Assembly (NCBI RefSeq): GCF_025215155.1
Contig: NZ_JALHAM010000115.1
Source: Dryocola clanedunensis
Lineage (GTDB): Bacteria; Pseudomonadota; Gammaproteobacteria; Enterobacterales; Enterobacteriaceae
Reading direction: 5' to 3' (one strand)
Length of the DNA: 64,000 nt
Position 1 is the first letter of the stretch, and every line of letters starts with the position of its first letter. This document shows, piece by piece, positions 42,688 through 51,459 of this stretch. The notes under the pieces are model-generated. The model saw nothing but the letters and a program-made list of their open reading frames with translations. It ran no database searches and was not told where the DNA came from. The translations under genes and the position numbers were made by a program.

Positions 42688-43393
42688 TCTGCTCCGCTCA
42701 CATCGCTCCATTCGCAAGTTTACCGATGAGCCCATCACAAACGAGCAGCGTGCGGCAATTATTGCCAGCGCCCAGTCGGCCTCCAGCTCCAGTTTTTTGC
42801 AGTGTAGCTCCATCATTCGTATAACGGATAAAGCGATGCGCGAACGGTTCGTCACGCTTGCAGGCGGTCAGCCGCACATTGCGCAGGCCGCTGAGTTCTG
42901 GGTGTTCTGCGCCGACTTCAACCGTCTGCTGCAGATCTGCCCGGATGCACAGCTCGGTCTTGCTGAGCAGCTGCTGTTAGGGGCTGTGGACACCGCCATC
43001 ATGGGGCAGAACGCCTTTACCGCCGCGGAATCGCTTGGCCTTGGTGGCGTTTACATCGGTGGCATTCGTAACAGTATTGAGACGGTGACGGAGCTGCTGG
43101 GGCTGCCGCAGCACGTGCTGCCGCTGTTCGGTCTGTGTCTGGGTTGGCCGGATCAGGATCACGGTGTGAAGCCGCGTATGCCTGCCGCCATGCTGGTTCA
43201 TGAAAACCAGTATCAGCCCGTCGATGAAGATGTGCTGGCAGGCTATGACGAGGAAATGGCGCAGTACTATCTTTCCCGTGACAGCAACGCGCGCCGCGAC
43301 ACCTGGAGCGACCATATTCGTCGCACGGTCATCAAAGAGAGCCGACCGTTTATTCTGGATTACCTGCATAAGCAGGGCTGGGCAACGCGTTAA
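42671..43393 (+). CDS. nfsA: Oxygen-insensitive NADPH nitroreductase NfsA
   Basis: NfsA is an FMN homodimer that reduces nitroaromatics, nitrofurans and quinones by two-electron transfer from NADPH. It has 240 residues, as in E. coli. Flavin-binding blocks are HRSIRKFTDEPI (residues 11-22), SSSSFLQCSSIIRITD and LGLGGVYIGGIRN. The C-terminus DTWSDHIRRTVIKESRPFIL is strongly conserved. It starts within the ybjC 3' end. Downstream is an unusual hairpin-rich gap before rimK. Confidence 0.97.
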   Translation: MTPTIDLLRSHRSIRKFTDEPITNEQRAAIIASAQSASSSSFLQCSSIIRITDKAMRERFVTLAGGQPHIAQAAEFWVFCADFNRLLQICPDAQLGLAEQLLLGAVDTAIMGQNAFTAAESLGLGGVYIGGIRNSIETVTELLGLPQHVLPLFGLCLGWPDQDHGVKPRMPAAMLVHENQYQPVDEDVLAGYDEEMAQYYLSRDSNARRDTWSDHIRRTVIKESRPFILDYLHKQGWATR

Positions 43394-43691
43394 ATCATCG
43401 GCGACTTCGGTCGCCGTTAGATTGCTGACAAAGAAGGAAAAAGCGTGGTTTTTCTTTCTTTGTGGTCAGCAGACGAAAATCAATCAATTGATTTTCCTTG
43501 TTATTTATTCGGTGAGATCTTTGCGAAGTGCATTCGCTTTAGGTTTGTCATCAGTCTGTCGGCGACTTCGGTCGCCGTTTTTAATTGCTACATAACAGAT
43601 TTCACCCTGTACGCTGCCCATCGTTGAAAGCGCAGGGCAGTGATATGATATGCGCGCTGTTATTATCGGTCCGAAAACGCTGAGGTGCAGG
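43394..43691. other. Hairpin-rich intergenic region nfsA-rimK
   Basis: It is about 300 bp long without a gene. It holds a duplicated hairpin (cggcgac-ttcg-gtcgccg at 43399-43416 and 43560-43577, the second followed by T5), each copy trailed by attgct. Between them lie a long imperfect stem (acaaagaaggaaaaa / tttttctttctttgt, 43428-43463), a 22-bp palindrome (43475-43496) and a small gcgaa/ttcgc stem. See the findings. Confidence 0.7.
43560..43577 (+). terminator. Intrinsic terminator-like hairpin upstream of rimK
   Basis: A 7-bp stem with UUCG tetraloop (cggcgac-ttcg-gtcgccg) is directly followed by ttttt. It would stop read-through from nfsA before rimK. The twin copy at 43399 lacks the T run. 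Confidence 0.75.
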
Positions 43692-44594
43692 GTGAAAATC
43701 GCCATTTTGTCCCGGGATGGAACGCTTTATTCATGTAAACGTCTGCGTGAGGCGGCGGTGCGCCGTGGCCACACGGTAGAAATCATCGATCCGCTGTCAT
43801 GCTATATGAACATCAACCCGCTTTCCCCGTCGGTGCATTACAAAGGCCGTCAGCTGCCGCACTATGATGCGGTGATTCCACGAATCGGTTCGGCGATCAC
43901 TTTCTACGGCACGGCCGTGCTGCGGCAGTTTGAAATGCTGGGCAGCTATCCGCTTAATGAATCCGTCGCCATTACCCGCGCGCGCGACAAGCTCCGCTCC
44001 TTACAGCTGCTCGCCCGGCAGGGCATCGATTTGCCGGTGACCGGGTTCGCTCATTCACCCGATGACACCAGCGATCTGATTGATATGGTGGGTGGCGCGC
44101 CGCTGGTCGTGAAGCTGGTGGAAGGGACTCAGGGAATAGGCGTCGTACTGGCGGAAACGCGTCAGGCGGCTGAAAGCGTTATTGATGCGTTTCGCGGCCT
44201 GAATGCCCATATCCTGGTGCAGGAATATATCAAAGAGGCGAAAGGAGCGGATATCCGCTGTCTGGTGGTGGGCAACGAGGTCGTTGCGGCCATTGAACGG
44301 CAGGCAAAGCCCGGCGATTTCCGTTCAAATCTGCATCGCGGCGGGCGGGCTAATCAGGTCTCAATCACCGGACGGGAGCGGGAAATTGCGCTGAAAGCTG
44401 CGTCAACGCTGGGGCTGGACATTGCCGGGGTAGATATTTTGCGCGCCAATCGTGGCCCGCTGGTCATGGAGGTGAACGCATCCCCCGGGCTGGAAGGCAT
44501 TGAAAAGACGAGCGGGGTGGATATCGCCACGTTAATGATTGAATGGATTGAACGCCAGGCACACCCTGGCTATTGCCTGAAAACAGGGGGCTAA
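43692..44594 (+). CDS. rimK: Ribosomal protein S6 glutamate ligase RimK
   Basis: RimK is an ATP-grasp ligase that adds glutamate residues to the C-terminus of ribosomal protein S6 and can make poly-glutamate. It has 300 residues from a GTG start at 43692 (KIAILSRDGTLYSCKRLREA follows), with GAGGT upstream; the longer ATG frame at 43650 adds an unconserved extension. ATP-grasp elements include PLVVKLVEGTQGIGVVLAE, HILVQEYIKEAKGADIRCLV and VMEVNASPGLEGIE. In E. coli it is co-transcribed with nfsA and ybjN; here the gap before it argues for its own promoter. Confidence 0.95.
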   Translation: MKIAILSRDGTLYSCKRLREAAVRRGHTVEIIDPLSCYMNINPLSPSVHYKGRQLPHYDAVIPRIGSAITFYGTAVLRQFEMLGSYPLNESVAITRARDKLRSLQLLARQGIDLPVTGFAHSPDDTSDLIDMVGGAPLVVKLVEGTQGIGVVLAETRQAAESVIDAFRGLNAHILVQEYIKEAKGADIRCLVVGNEVVAAIERQAKPGDFRSNLHRGGRANQVSITGREREIALKAASTLGLDIAGVDILRANRGPLVMEVNASPGLEGIEKTSGVDIATLMIEWIERQAHPGYCLKTGG

Positions 44595-44695
44595 TAGCCA
44601 GAGCGCGGTTAACCGCGCATAATAAATAGTATGACACGGCGTTTTTGCGTAAGCTATGGCGCGACTTTCACCATCTTTAAGAGGCATCTGCATTT

Positions 44696-45175
44696 ATGGA
44701 TTCACTCGTTGTCCCTACTCTGGACATCTTACGCCGCTGGCTGGATGAAATAGGCGTGACTATCTTCGAGTGCGATACCTGCCAGGCGCTGCATTTGCCG
44801 CATATGCAGAATTTCGATGGGGTATACGATGCCAAAATCGATCTGGTGGACAATATCGTGCTGTTCTCGGCCCTGGCCGAAGTGAAGCCTTCCGCGCTGC
44901 TGCCGTTGGCCTCGGATCTCTCCTCAATAAACGCAAGTTCATTGACCGTCAAAGCCTTTCTTGACGTGCAGGATGATAACCTGCCGAAGCTGGTGGTTTG
45001 CCAGTCGCTGCAGGCGTCGGTTGGCATCAGCCGCGAGCAGTTCGCTGCCTTCGTTAAACAAAGCGAAGAGCAGATCTCAATGGTCATCCTCGAGGCCTGC
45101 GCAAATCAGCTGCTGTTTATCGCGGAAGAGGAAGAGCCGGTTGGCATAACCACTCAGGCTCACTTCCTGCACTAA
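44696..45175 (+). CDS. ybjN: YbjN, sensory-transduction-like regulator protein
   Basis: A 159-residue cytosolic protein of the YbjN/T3SS-chaperone-like fold (158 residues in E. coli, where it affects motility, biofilm and stress resistance). Conserved stretches are FECDTCQALHLPHMQNFDG, SSLTVKAFLDVQDDNLPKLV and QSEEQISMVILEA. SD AAGAGG precedes the ATG. It follows rimK by about 100 bp on the same strand. Confidence 0.94.
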   Translation: MDSLVVPTLDILRRWLDEIGVTIFECDTCQALHLPHMQNFDGVYDAKIDLVDNIVLFSALAEVKPSALLPLASDLSSINASSLTVKAFLDVQDDNLPKLVVCQSLQASVGISREQFAAFVKQSEEQISMVILEACANQLLFIAEEEEPVGITTQAHFLH

Positions 45176-45519
45176 ACGTGACAAAATCAGGCGCAGTGGC
45201 TGCCAGGCTCGCTGCGTTCTGCGATTTTTTATCCTGTCCCTATAGCCACTCAGTAGCCTTATTCTCTGGAAGTACCCCCAGTCCGGGGGATCTCATAGAC
45301 CACATATCCTTCAAAAATCGATAAATGGCGTTATTTTATCTGCTATCTGTTCGCCAACCCTGGCTACAGTTATTCTTGCTGGGCTGTCACAAACGCGCAA
45401 CGTCTACAAAAGGCATCCGCCCTTTATTTACTACAGTTTGAATAGAGATGCATGATTCTTGCATGGTTCGCGGTGTGAGAAGGTCACGCTTGATAACTTT
45501 TATTCAGAAGGAATGAGAT
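45176..45519. other. ybjN-potF gap with the potF promoter
   Basis: This 344-bp stretch has no ORF. An imperfect GC-rich inverted repeat ending in a T run lies near 45188-45232 and may end ybjN transcription. The remainder should contain the potF promoter. No clear operator was recognised. Confidence 0.4.
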
Positions 45520-46629
45520 ATGCTCGCCAAACAAAAATGGTTGTCGGCTTTGGTTGCTGGTGCGCTGATGGCGGTTTCTGCCACTGCGCTTGCGGCAGAG
45601 CAAAAGACGCTGCACGTGTATAACTGGTCTGATTATATCGCGCCGGACACCCTGGCAAACTTTACAAAAGAGACCGGTATTAAAGTCGTTTATGACGTCT
45701 TCGATTCCAACGAAGTGCTGGAGGGTAAACTGATGGCCGGCAGCACCGGCTACGATCTCGTTGTGCCTTCTTCACAGTTCCTTGAACGCCAGGCGCAGGC
45801 CGGGATCTTCCAGCCGCTCGATAAAAGCAAACTGCCAAACTATAAAAATCTCGATCCGGAAATGCTCAAACTGGTGGCGCAGAACGACCACGGTAATAAG
45901 TACGGCATCCCGTACATGATGGTCACCACCGGTATTGGCTATAACGTCGAAAAAGTGAAGGCCGCGCTGGGTAAGGACGCGCCGGTTAACAGCTGGGATC
46001 TGGTCTATAAACCAGAAAACCTGGAGAAACTGAAAAGCTGCGGTGTCTCCTTCCTGGATGCGCCGAGCGAAATCTACGCCAGCGTGCTGCACTATCTGGG
46101 TAAAGACCCCAACAGCTCTGACCCGAAAGATTACACCGGGGCGGCGAACGATCTGCTGATGAAGCTGCGTCCGTTTATTCGTTACTTCCACTCATCCCAG
46201 TACATCAACGATCTGGCGAACGGCGATATCTGCGTGGCGATTGGCTGGTCCGGCGACATTCTGCAGGCGGCTAACCGCGCGAAAGAAGCAAAAAATGGCG
46301 TGAATATTGCTTATACCATTCCGAAGGAGGGGGCGATGGTCTATTTCGATATGTTCGCCATGCCAGCCGATGCGAAGAACAAAGACGAAGCGTATCAGTT
46401 CCTTAACTACCTGATGAAACCGGACGTGGTGGCTAACATCAGTAACCATGTTTATTACGCCAACGCTAACAAAGAGGCCACGCCGCTACTGAGTGCTGAA
46501 GTGCGTGATAATCCGGGCATTTACCCGCCTGCGGATGTGCGTGCGAAGCTCTTCACACAATCCGTACTTTCCCCGAAGGTTGACCGTGTGATCACTCGTT
46601 CGTGGACTAAGGTTAAAACTGGGAAATAA
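45520..46629 (+). CDS. potF: Putrescine-binding periplasmic protein PotF
   Basis: PotF binds putrescine for the PotFGHI ABC importer; 369 residues (370 in E. coli). The signal peptide MLAKQKWLSALVAGALMAVS is cleaved after TALAAEQ. Ligand-pocket blocks are YNWSDYIAPDTLANFTKETG (contact residues Trp and Ser-Asp), VVPSSQFLERQAQAGIFQPL, FLDAPSEIYASVLHYLGKD and IGWSGDILQAANRAKE. SD AAGGAATGAG precedes the ATG. The gap to potG holds two strong hairpins. Confidence 0.97.
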   Translation: MLAKQKWLSALVAGALMAVSATALAAEQKTLHVYNWSDYIAPDTLANFTKETGIKVVYDVFDSNEVLEGKLMAGSTGYDLVVPSSQFLERQAQAGIFQPLDKSKLPNYKNLDPEMLKLVAQNDHGNKYGIPYMMVTTGIGYNVEKVKAALGKDAPVNSWDLVYKPENLEKLKSCGVSFLDAPSEIYASVLHYLGKDPNSSDPKDYTGAANDLLMKLRPFIRYFHSSQYINDLANGDICVAIGWSGDILQAANRAKEAKNGVNIAYTIPKEGAMVYFDMFAMPADAKNKDEAYQFLNYLMKPDVVANISNHVYYANANKEATPLLSAEVRDNPGIYPPADVRAKLFTQSVLSPKVDRVITRSWTKVKTGK

Positions 46630-46701
46630 GTAAACCTGTTAATGACTTAATGTGGTTTGCAACGGGGGGTTGCACCCCAATGGTGCAGCTGCCCCAATAC
46701 G

Positions 46702-46752
46702 GACGCGAGCTTCGGCTCGCGTCGCGTCATTAGTACGGCAACCGGGCCGTAC
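46702..46752 (+). promoter_or_regulatory. Two hairpins between potF and potG
   Basis: gacgcgagc-ttcg-gctcgcgtc (46702-46723) and gtacggc-N6-gccgtac (46733-46752) stand side by side without U runs. Such intercistronic stems usually protect the upstream mRNA and lower downstream expression, which suits a binding-protein gene followed by transporter subunits. Confidence 0.65.
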
Positions 46753-46783
46753 CCTTATCTGCTTTTGCCGGAGAGCAACATAA

Positions 46784-47917
46784 TTGAACGACGCCATCCC
46801 TCGCCCACAGGGCAAGACGCGTAAAGCGCTGACGCCTCTGTTAGAGATCCGCAACCTGACCAAATCCTTCGACGGGCAACACGCCGTGGACGACGTCAGC
46901 CTGACCATTTATAAAGGCGAAATTTTTGCGCTGCTTGGGCCATCCGGCTGCGGTAAATCAACGCTGCTGCGGATGCTGGCGGGATTTGAACCGCCGAGCG
47001 CCGGACAGATTATGCTCGACGGCGTGGATTTGTCCCACGTGCCGCCGTACCAAAGGCCAATCAACATGATGTTCCAGTCCTATGCGCTGTTCCCGCATAT
47101 GACCGTTGAGCAGAACATCGCGTTTGGCCTGAAGCAGGACAAATTGCCGAAAGCTGAAATCACCCGGCGGGTGCAGGAGATGCTCACCCTGGTGCATATG
47201 CAGGAGTTCGCGAAGCGTAAGCCGCACCAGCTTTCCGGCGGTCAGCGGCAGCGTGTGGCCCTGGCGCGCAGCCTGGCGAAACGCCCGAAGCTGCTGCTGC
47301 TGGATGAGCCGATGGGGGCGCTGGATAAAAAACTGCGCGACCGTATGCAGCTGGAAGTGGTGGATATTCTGGAGCGCGTCGGTGTGACCTGCGTGATGGT
47401 GACCCACGACCAGGAAGAAGCGATGACCATGGCGGGGCGCATTGCCATTATGAACCGCGGTAAATTTGTGCAGATTGGTGAGCCTGAGGAGATCTACGAG
47501 CATCCAACAACCCACTACAGCGCGGAGTTTATCGGCTCGGTGAACGTTTTTGAGGGACTACTGAAATCTCGCGAAGAGGAGGGACTGGTGATAGATAGCC
47601 CTGGGCTGGTTCATCCGTTGAAGGTCGATCCGGATGCCTCCGTGGTTGATAACGTGCCGGTGTACGTCGCATTACGTCCGGAAAAAGTCATGCTGTGCGA
47701 CGACCCCCCCGCGGACGGTTTCAATTTTGCCGTTGGCGAAGTGGTGCACATTGCTTACCTGGGCGACCTGTCTATTTATCACGTGCGCCTGAAAAGCGGG
47801 CAGATGATCAGCGCCCAGCTGCAAAACGATCGCCGCTATCGCAAAGGCGCCCCGACATGGGGCGATGAAGTCCGCCTGTGCTGGGATGCGGACAGCTGCG
47901 TTGTGCTGACGGTTTAG
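46784..47917 (+). CDS. potG: Putrescine ABC importer ATPase PotG
   Basis: A 377-residue ATPase of the PotA/MalK type, the same length as in E. coli. Walker A GPSGCGKST lies at 52-60, the signature is LSGGQRQRVALARSL, Walker B is LLLLDEPMGALD, and VMVTHDQEEA is the switch region. The C-terminal TOBE domain includes VALRPEKVMLC. The start is TTG at 46784 (NDAIPRPQGKTRKALTPLLE), with GGAGAG about nine bases upstream; a rare start plus the hairpins should keep synthesis below PotF. Confidence 0.95.
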   Translation: MNDAIPRPQGKTRKALTPLLEIRNLTKSFDGQHAVDDVSLTIYKGEIFALLGPSGCGKSTLLRMLAGFEPPSAGQIMLDGVDLSHVPPYQRPINMMFQSYALFPHMTVEQNIAFGLKQDKLPKAEITRRVQEMLTLVHMQEFAKRKPHQLSGGQRQRVALARSLAKRPKLLLLDEPMGALDKKLRDRMQLEVVDILERVGVTCVMVTHDQEEAMTMAGRIAIMNRGKFVQIGEPEEIYEHPTTHYSAEFIGSVNVFEGLLKSREEEGLVIDSPGLVHPLKVDPDASVVDNVPVYVALRPEKVMLCDDPPADGFNFAVGEVVHIAYLGDLSIYHVRLKSGQMISAQLQNDRRYRKGAPTWGDEVRLCWDADSCVVLTV

Positions 47918-47925
47918 GGGGCAAT

Positions 47926-48879
47926 ATGAGTCTGATAAGTGAACGCCCGTCGACCCCGCCCGACCGCGGGTTAACGCTCTGGCTTGCCCGCCTGCAAATG
48001 AAGCATGGCCGCAAGCTGGTGATTGCATTGCCTTACCTGTGGCTGATCCTGCTGTTTTTACTGCCGTTTCTCATCGTTTTTAAAATCAGTTTTGCGGAGA
48101 TGGCGCGGGCCATTCCGCCGTATACGGATTTGATGACCTGGGCCGACGACCAGCTACAGATTGCCCTTAACTTTGCCAACTACTTCCAACTGACGGACGA
48201 CCCGCTGTATGCGGAGGCTTATTTGCAGTCGTTGCAGATCGCGGCTGTTTCAACGCTTTGCTGTCTGGCGATTGGCTATCCGCTGGCCTGGGCGGTGGCG
48301 CACAGCAAACCCTCTACGCGTAATATCTTGCTGCTATTGGTTATCCTGCCCTCGTGGACGTCGTTTCTGATCCGCGTTTACGCATGGATGGGCATTCTGA
48401 AAAACAACGGTGTGCTGAACAATGTGCTGCTCTGGCTGGGGGTTATCGATCAGCCGCTGACCATTTTGCATACCAATCTGGCGGTGTATATCGGTATCGT
48501 TTACGCCTATCTGCCGTTTATGGTGCTGCCGATTTATACCGCGCTGACCCGCATAGATTATTCGCTGGTGGAAGCTTCTCTGGATTTGGGGGCTCGTCCA
48601 CTGAAAACCTTTTTCAGCGTGATTGTGCCGCTGACCAAAGGCGGGATTATCGCCGGGTCGATGCTGGTGTTTATTCCCGCAGTGGGGGAGTTTGTTATCC
48701 CGGAGCTGCTGGGAGGGCCGGACAGCATTATGATTAGACGCGTACTGTGGCAGGAGTTCTTTAATAACCGCGACTGGCCCGTGGCCTCAAGCGTAGCCAT
48801 TGTCATGCTGCTGTTATTGATTGTGCCGATCATGTGGTTCCATAAGTACCAAAATAAAACCGCAGGGGATCATGCATGA
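47926..48879 (+). CDS. potH: Putrescine ABC importer permease PotH
   Basis: A 317-residue inner-membrane permease with six transmembrane helices. The ATG at 47926 (MSLISERPSTPPDRGLTLWL) gives the E. coli length; eight bases separate it from the potG stop. The EAA loop is VEASLDLGARPLKTFFSVIV. The conserved block PSWTSFLIRVYAWMGILKNN is shared with PotB. It overlaps potI by 4 bp. Confidence 0.96.
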   Translation: MSLISERPSTPPDRGLTLWLARLQMKHGRKLVIALPYLWLILLFLLPFLIVFKISFAEMARAIPPYTDLMTWADDQLQIALNFANYFQLTDDPLYAEAYLQSLQIAAVSTLCCLAIGYPLAWAVAHSKPSTRNILLLLVILPSWTSFLIRVYAWMGILKNNGVLNNVLLWLGVIDQPLTILHTNLAVYIGIVYAYLPFMVLPIYTALTRIDYSLVEASLDLGARPLKTFFSVIVPLTKGGIIAGSMLVFIPAVGEFVIPELLGGPDSIMIRRVLWQEFFNNRDWPVASSVAIVMLLLLIVPIMWFHKYQNKTAGDHA

Positions 48880-49721
48880 ATAATCTACCTGTTGTGCGCT
48901 CCCCGTGGCGCATCCTGATCCTGATTATCGGCTTTACTTTCCTGTATGCGCCGATGCTGATGCTGGTGATCTACTCGTTTAACAGTTCAAAGCTGGTGAC
49001 TGTATGGGCAGGCTGGTCTACACGCTGGTACGTGGCGCTGTTCCAGGACTCGGCGATGATGAACGCCGTGGGGCTCAGCCTGACAATCGCGGCGGCAGCG
49101 GCCACTATGGCCGTAGTGCTGGGAACGATAGCCGCCGTGGTGATGGTGCGCTTCGGCACTTTCCGGGGTTCAACGGGCTTTGCTTTTATGCTTACCGCAC
49201 CGCTGGTGATGCCCGATGTCATCACCGGTCTGTCTTTGCTGCTGCTTTTTGTGGCGCTGGGTCACGCCATCGGCTGGCCGAGCGACCGCGGCATGCTCAC
49301 CATCTGGCTTGCTCACGTCACTTTCTGTACCGCCTATGTTTCAGTGGTTATCAGCTCGCGTTTAAGGGAGCTTGATCACTCCATCGAAGAGGCGGCGATG
49401 GATCTTGGGGCAACGCCGCTGAAAGTCTTCTTTGTGATAACCGTCCCGATGATTGCTCCGGCGATAGTGTCGGGCTGGCTGCTGGCCTTTACGCTCTCCC
49501 TGGACGACCTGGTGATCGCAAGTTTTGTCTCAGGGCCGGGTGCAACAACATTGCCCATGCTGGTTTTCTCAAGCGTCCGGATGGGGGTTAACCCAGAAAT
49601 AAACGCCCTTGCCTCAATTATTCTGGGTGTTGTAGGTATCATCGGTTTGATTGCATGGTGGTTTATGGCGCGAGCAGAAAAACAGCGGCTGCGTGATATC
49701 CAGCGTGCAAGACGTAGCTGA
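48876..49721 (+). CDS. potI: Putrescine ABC importer permease PotI
   Basis: The second permease of the putrescine importer, 281 residues as in E. coli, six transmembrane helices. The EAA loop is IEEAAMDLGATPLKVFFVIT. The start codon overlaps the potH stop (ATGA), indicating translational coupling. ybjO follows 61 bp later. Confidence 0.96.
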   Translation: MNNLPVVRSPWRILILIIGFTFLYAPMLMLVIYSFNSSKLVTVWAGWSTRWYVALFQDSAMMNAVGLSLTIAAAAATMAVVLGTIAAVVMVRFGTFRGSTGFAFMLTAPLVMPDVITGLSLLLLFVALGHAIGWPSDRGMLTIWLAHVTFCTAYVSVVISSRLRELDHSIEEAAMDLGATPLKVFFVITVPMIAPAIVSGWLLAFTLSLDDLVIASFVSGPGATTLPMLVFSSVRMGVNPEINALASIILGVVGIIGLIAWWFMARAEKQRLRDIQRARRS

Positions 49722-49753
49722 AACGCTTAAAATCTGTAATTATTATCGCCTCC

Positions 49754-49775
49754 AGTGCCGCTACTTTGCGGCACT
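49754..49775 (+). promoter_or_regulatory. Hairpin just before ybjO
   Basis: agtgccgc-tacttt-gcggcact is a perfect 8-bp stem that ends seven bases before the ybjO ATG. No Shine-Dalgarno is visible there. The stem may hamper ybjO translation or end part of the pot transcript. Confidence 0.5.
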
Positions 49776-49782
49776 GTGTCGT

Positions 49783-50271
49783 ATGGAACGCGAGGTTAAG
49801 CAAATTTTCAGGAACCGACGTAACAATCAGGCCAAATTAAACGTCCCTACGCTTGTCGCAGTGGCGGCTATTGCTATTCTCTCAACCCGGCTTCTGGACC
49901 TGCTGATGCTGCTGAATCTGCTCGGCATGCGGGGGATTCTGGATTTTGTTCACCGTAGCGTGCAAACCTGGCCACTGACGCTGATTTTCTTCGGCAGTCT
50001 GGTCATGCTGTGCATTGAGGTGCGCTGTGCGTTTGTGATCCTCAAAGGCCGCAACTGGGGACGATGGCTCTTTCTGGCAACCCAGGTCATTTCGGTGGTG
50101 TATTTGTGGACGGCCTCGCTGGGCTGGGGTTATCCCGAGCTGTTCAGTATACCGGGTGAGTCAAAACGCGAAATTTTCCGCTCCCTGATGACCCAGAAAT
50201 TGCCGGATTTACTGGTGCTTTTCCTGCTATTCGTTCCTTCGCGTAGCCGGCTTTTTTTCAAACTTCAGTAA
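49783..50271 (+). CDS. ybjO: Inner-membrane protein YbjO (DUF2593)
   Basis: A 162-residue protein with about four hydrophobic segments, corresponding to E. coli YbjO (162 residues). Conserved stretches are KLNVPTLVAVAAIAILSTRL and GYPELFSIPGESKREIF-type (WGYPELFSIPGESKREIFRS). The ATG at 49783 gives the same length as E. coli; the upstream frame overlaps potI out of phase. No SD is seen and a hairpin lies directly upstream. Function is unknown. It lies between potI and rlmC as in E. coli. Confidence 0.88.
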   Translation: MEREVKQIFRNRRNNQAKLNVPTLVAVAAIAILSTRLLDLLMLLNLLGMRGILDFVHRSVQTWPLTLIFFGSLVMLCIEVRCAFVILKGRNWGRWLFLATQVISVVYLWTASLGWGYPELFSIPGESKREIFRSLMTQKLPDLLVLFLLFVPSRSRLFFKLQ

Positions 50272-50316
50272 GGGCGCGGTGGTACACTCTGCACTCCTTC
50301 GCTTCAGGATTTCATT

Positions 50317-51447
50317 ATGCATTGCGCGCTTTATCAGGCCGGTCGTTGTCGCTCCTGCCAGTGGATTGAACAGCCGATATCCGATCAGCTCACCGCGAAA
50401 ATGAACGATTTGCACCGGCTGCTGGATGGCACAACGGTGCAGGAGTGGTGCGCTCCCGTCAGCGGGCCTGAACAAGCGTTTCGCAATAAAGCTAAGATGG
50501 TCGTCAGCGGCAGCGTGGAAAAACCGCTGCTGGGCATGTTGCACCGCGACGGCAGGCCAGAAGACTTAACGGATTGCCCGCTGTATCCCGCCTCCTTTCA
50601 GGCTGTCTTTTCCGTACTTAAACCGTTTATCGCTCGCGCTGGCCTGACGCCCTACAACGTGTCTCGCAAGCGAGGCGAACTGAAATATCTGCTGCTGACG
50701 GAAAGCCAGCTGGACGGGGGGCTGATGCTGCGCTTTGTATTGCGTTCCGATGCCAAGCTTGACCAGCTGCGCGCCGCGCTGCCGTGGCTCCAGCAACAGC
50801 TTCCGCAGCTGAAGGTTATCTCTGCCAATATTCAGCCGGTGCATATGGCGATAATGGAGGGGGAACAGGAGATCCCGTTGACCGAGGCGAGCGCACTCGA
50901 AGAGAGCTTCAACGGTGTGCCACTGTTTATCCGTCCACAAAGCTTCTTCCAGACCAACCCGGCCGTTGCTGCGTCGCTCTATGCAACGGCGAGGGATTGG
51001 GTGAGGGCGCTGCCGGTAAAGCACATGTGGGATTTGTTCTGCGGCGTGGGCGGCTTTGGCCTGCACTGCGCAACGCCTGAGATGAAGCTGACGGGGATTG
51101 AAATTGCGCCGGAGGCTATCGCCAGTGCCCGCCAGTCAGCGGAAAAACTAGGGCTTAGAGATATCCACTTCCAGGCGCTGGACTCCACCCAGTTTGCGAC
51201 CCAGCAGAGTGATATCCCCGATCTGGTGCTGGTGAATCCACCGCGTCGCGGCATCGGCCAGGCGCTGTGTTACTTCCTCAACAATATGGCCCCGCAGTAC
51301 ATTATCTATTCAAGCTGCAACGCGCAGACGATGGCGAAGGATATCGCATCTCTTGCAGACTATAAGGTCGAACGCGTCCAGCTTTTCGATATGTTCCCGC
51401 ATACCGCGCACTACGAAGTATTGGTGCTGCTGGTGAAGGTGACCTGA
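50317..51447 (+). CDS. rlmC: 23S rRNA (uracil747-C5)-methyltransferase RlmC
   Basis: RlmC (RumB) methylates U747 of 23S rRNA. It has 376 residues (375 in E. coli). The 4Fe-4S cysteines are Cys3, Cys11, Cys14 (MHCALYQAGRCRSC) and a fourth in LTDCPLYPAS. The SAM site is WDLFCGVGGFGLHCA, and VNPPRRGIG is motif IV. The catalytic cysteine is in YSSCNAQTM. A BIME follows. Confidence 0.96.
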   Translation: MHCALYQAGRCRSCQWIEQPISDQLTAKMNDLHRLLDGTTVQEWCAPVSGPEQAFRNKAKMVVSGSVEKPLLGMLHRDGRPEDLTDCPLYPASFQAVFSVLKPFIARAGLTPYNVSRKRGELKYLLLTESQLDGGLMLRFVLRSDAKLDQLRAALPWLQQQLPQLKVISANIQPVHMAIMEGEQEIPLTEASALEESFNGVPLFIRPQSFFQTNPAVAASLYATARDWVRALPVKHMWDLFCGVGGFGLHCATPEMKLTGIEIAPEAIASARQSAEKLGLRDIHFQALDSTQFATQQSDIPDLVLVNPPRRGIGQALCYFLNNMAPQYIIYSSCNAQTMAKDIASLADYKVERVQLFDMFPHTAHYEVLVLLVKVT

Positions 51448-51459
51448 ATGTTCTACAGA

